A DNA stretch of 7,531 nucleotides from Chloroflexota bacterium (GTDB lineage: Bacteria; Chloroflexota; Limnocylindria; Limnocylindrales; CSP1-4). Under the pieces are notes generated by a model, which searched no databases, had not been told where the DNA came from, and saw nothing but the letters and a program-made list of their open reading frames with translations. The position numbers were made by a program, and so were the translations under genes. Numbering within the stretch: the stretch's first letter is position 1; every line of letters starts with the position of its first letter. The DNA is taken from positions 1-7,531 of the forward strand of contig JACVXW010000144.1 of assembly GCA_015661135.1 (NCBI GenBank). The letters run 5' to 3'. This document shows positions 5,215-7,531 of this stretch, piece by piece.

Positions 5215-7531
5215 TTACGGCGCGACGACCGTCAAGGTGCCGACCATCCCCGCCTCGGCGTGGCCAGGGATCGAGCACATGACCATGTACGTGCCGGGCG
5301 TGTCGAGGACGAACCGGAGGCGCGATGTCTGGCCGGGTCTGGCCGGCGTGTCGACGTTCGGGACCCCTTCGACCATCCAGTCGTGGACGACTTGGTCATC
5401 GTTCGTGAATTCGACGAGGACCCACTCGCCGGCGCGGACCGTGACGTCGGCCGGCTGGAAGCGGAACTCGGTCGCCTTGATCGCCACGCGCTGGCTGACG
5501 CCGTCGAGCGCGCGATCCGCCGCGAGCACGCCGCCGGCGATCGCCAGCGCCAGCACCGCAACACCCACGAGGAACGCCCCGTCCCGGACGAGCCCGAGCG
5601 GCCCGCGCCGAAGCGCGCGGACGCGGCCCGGCCGAACGTCGACGCCCCGGAGCCGGAGCGAGTTGGTCACGACGGAAACGGATGAGAGGGCCATCGCGCC
5701 GGCGGCGAGCGCCGGGTTCAGGGTGATCCCGAAGGCAGGATAGAGGGCGCCCATCGCGACCGGGATCAGGAGCACGTTGTAGGCGAAGGCCCAGAACAGG
5801 TTCTGGCGAACCACCCGGATGGTCGCCCGCGACAGCCCGATCGCCGACGCGACGAGCCGCGGGTCCCCGCCGACGAGCGTGACATCGGACGCCTCGATGG
5901 CGACATCGGCCCCGGTCCCGATCGCGACGCCGAGGTCGGCGCGGGCGAGCGCCGGCGCGTCGTTGATGCCGTCGCCGACCATCGCGACCTTCCGGCCCTC
6001 GGCCTGGAGCCGCTCGATCGTGGCGTCCTTGTCCTCCGGGAGGACCTCGGCAATGACCCGGTCCGCCGGAATGCCGACCTGGCGGGCCACCGATTCGGCC
6101 GTCAGGCGCGAGTCCCCGGTGAGCATCCAGACATCCAGGCCCATCGCCCGGAGCTGGCGGATTGCCTCCGCGGACTCGGCTTTCACCGGGTCGGCGATGG
6201 CGAACAGGCCAGCAAGCTGCCCGTCGACGGCGACCCAGGCGAGCGTGGAGCCCTGCGATGCGGACAACTCGGCCGCCTCGGCCAGGGGGGCGGTGTCGAT
6301 TCCCAGCTCGCGCAGCAGCCGGCCACTGCCGATCGTGACCTCGTGGCCGTCAACTCGACCGCGCACTCCTCGACCGGCGACGGCCTCGAAGCCCTCAACG
6401 GACAGGAAGCCGAGCTCGTCCTCGCGGGCGTGACGGACGATCGCCTCGCCGAGTGGGTGTTCGCTGCCGCGCTCAAGGGACGCGGCGAGATCCAGGAGGC
6501 GCGGCGCGCCGCCCTCGAGCCCGCCGACGGGCGTGATTGCGGCCACCGCCGGTCGACCCAGCGTGAGGGTGCCGGTCTTGTCGAGGACCACAGTGTCCAC
6601 CCGGCCCGCGCCCTCGAGGGCCTCGCCGCCGCGGATCAGGATCCCGACCTCGGCGCCCTTGCCCGTCCCCACCATGATCGCGGTCGGTGTGGCGAGGCCC
6701 ATGGCGCACGGACAGGCGATGACGAGCACGGCCACGGTGGTCGTCAACGCCATCAGGAACCGCGGCTCGGGCCCGAAGACGAGCCAGCCGAGGAACGTCA
6801 GCGCGGCGATGACGAGCACCACGGGCACGAACACGGCGGCCACGCGATCGGCCAGGCGCTGGATCGGCGCGCGCGAGCCCTGCGCCTCGGCGACGAGACG
6901 GGTGATCCGGGCGAGCGTGGTTTCGCTCCCCACGCGGGTGGCGCGGAACACGAAGCTCCCCGTGCGGTTGACCGTACCGGCCGCGACCGGGGCGCCCGGA
7001 GTCTTCTCGACCGGCACGCTCTCTCCGGTCAGCATCGATTCGTCGACGGTCGAGGCGCCCTCGACGACGACCCCGTCCACGGGCAGGCGCTCGCCGGGCC
7101 GGATGCGGACCAGGTCGTCGACGCGGACGTCCTCGGTCGCCACGTCGACCTCGGCGCCGTCGCGCAGCACCCGCGCCGTTCGCGGGGCCAGGCTCACGAG
7201 CCGCCGGATCGCGTCCGACGTCCGCCCGCGCGCCCGCGCCTCCAGCCACCGACCGAGCACCACGAGCGTGATGACGACCGCGCACACGTCGTAATACGTC
7301 ATCGCGTGACCGAGGCCCATGAAGGCGTGCGGCCACAGCGTGACGGCGAGGCTGTACAGGTAGGCGGCGTTGGTGCCGATGGACACGAGCGTCGACATGC
7401 TGGCCGAGCGATAGCGGAGATCGTGCACGAACCCGCGGTGGAACGGCCACCCCACCCAGAACTGCACGGGCGTGGCGAGCAGCAGGAGCGTCCACGGGCT
7501 GCGAAGCCACGCGGGCGCCCACGGAACGATC
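5215..7531 (-). CDS. copA: Copper-translocating P1B-1 ATPase with a C-terminal cupredoxin domain (N-terminus outside window)
   Basis: This Cu(I)-exporting ATPase is cut by the window edge; 771 residues are visible. The frame stays open through 7531, and the residues just before the in-frame GTG 7465-7467 (LLLLATPVQFWVGWPF) are conserved in CopA. That GTG is therefore internal, and the first helix and any heavy-metal-binding domain lie outside. Visible landmarks are TGES (7018-7029) in the actuator domain, the CPC copper motif in membrane helix 6 (6706-6714), DKTGT with the phosphorylated Asp (6568-6582), SEHP (6454-6465), GDGIND (5959-5976), YN in helix 7 (5776-5781) and MALSS in helix 8 (5680-5694). 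CPC, YN and MxxSS together mark Cu(I) specificity. After helix 8 come an Arg-rich segment, an extra helix (about 5518-5580) and a roughly 90-residue cupredoxin domain with ligands H (5383-5385), C (5275-5277), H (5260-5262) and M (5245-5247). By the positive-inside rule that domain would be extracytoplasmic. Confidence 0.95.
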   Translation of the reverse strand, partial: IVPWAPAWLRSPWTLLLLATPVQFWVGWPFHRGFVHDLRYRSASMSTLVSIGTNAAYLYSLAVTLWPHAFMGLGHAMTYYDVCAVVITLVVLGRWLEARARGRTSDAIRRLVSLAPRTARVLRDGAEVDVATEDVRVDDLVRIRPGERLPVDGVVVEGASTVDESMLTGESVPVEKTPGAPVAAGTVNRTGSFVFRATRVGSETTLARITRLVAEAQGSRAPIQRLADRVAAVFVPVVLVIAALTFLGWLVFGPEPRFLMALTTTVAVLVIACPCAMGLATPTAIMVGTGKGAEVGILIRGGEALEGAGRVDTVVLDKTGTLTLGRPAVAAITPVGGLEGGAPRLLDLAASLERGSEHPLGEAIVRHAREDELGFLSVEGFEAVAGRGVRGRVDGHEVTIGSGRLLRELGIDTAPLAEAAELSASQGSTLAWVAVDGQLAGLFAIADPVKAESAEAIRQLRAMGLDVWMLTGDSRLTAESVARQVGIPADRVIAEVLPEDKDATIERLQAEGRKVAMVGDGINDAPALARADLGVAIGTGADVAIEASDVTLVGGDPRLVASAIGLSRATIRVVRQNLFWAFAYNVLLIPVAMGALYPAFGITLNPALAAGAMALSSVSVVTNSLRLRGVDVRPGRVRALRRGPLGLVRDGAFLVGVAVLALAIAGGVLAADRALDGVSQRVAIKATEFRFQPADVTVRAGEWVLVEFTNDDQVVHDWMVEGVPNVDTPARPGQTSRLRFVLDTPGTYMVMCSIPGHAEAGMVGTLTVVAP

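Noticed and set aside
4963..5685. Rightward 240-codon frame beginning at ATG 4963
   Set aside because: The ATG touches the Shine-Dalgarno sequence with no spacing, and two thirds of the frame is antisense to the conserved copper ATPase. The GTG at 4970 has proper spacing.
7465..7467. GTG as the start codon of the copper ATPase
   Set aside because: The frame stays open to the window edge and the residues before it match conserved CopA membrane sequence, so the codon is internal and the gene is partial.

Overview
The window is high-GC bacterial DNA carrying ordinary chromosomal genes. A deazaflavin (F420)-type reductase, a -10-like hexamer placed 9 nt from the start codon at two genes, and strong GC codon bias suggest a Chloroflexota or Actinomycetota-like lineage. 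This is inference; there is no rRNA or other marker to settle it.

Left part (1-1384): a possible small leftward gene (121-333) has a plausible promoter and a hairpin terminator downstream. A 313-bp regulatory stretch follows (334-646). It holds a 14-bp perfect palindrome over the leftward -35 box and four 15-bp palindromes of the form TGGAC-N5-GTCCA, with centres 41, 62 and 41 bp apart. Next comes a rightward XRE-type regulator (647-1384) whose C-terminal half looks like a PD-(D/E)XK-type nuclease fold.

Middle (1362-4874): a leftward DDN-like nitroreductase/quinone reductase overlaps the regulator gene tail to tail by 23 bp. It is divergent from a rightward leucine-biosynthesis unit. leuC (2090-3535) is intact. 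The next reading frame (3540-4874) joins the LeuD core to a complete FAD/NAD-binding ferredoxin-reductase-like module. The junction lacks the usual LeuD C-terminus, and an out-of-frame remnant of that C-terminus ends in a GTGA stop/start overlap. This suggests two formerly separate, translationally coupled genes fused by a small deletion, or an assembly error.

Right part (4875-7531): a small gene of unknown function (4970-5209) has a strong ribosome binding site partly buried in a hairpin. It faces a leftward Cu(I) P1B-1 ATPase (copA-like), which is cut by the right edge of the window. That ATPase has an extra C-terminal membrane helix followed by a cupredoxin domain with a complete type 1 copper ligand set, an unusual arrangement that would place a copper-binding domain outside the membrane.

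LeuC and LeuD act together as isopropylmalate isomerase. The ATPase-cupredoxin is a self-contained copper export or delivery protein. The remaining genes have no functional link visible in the sequence.
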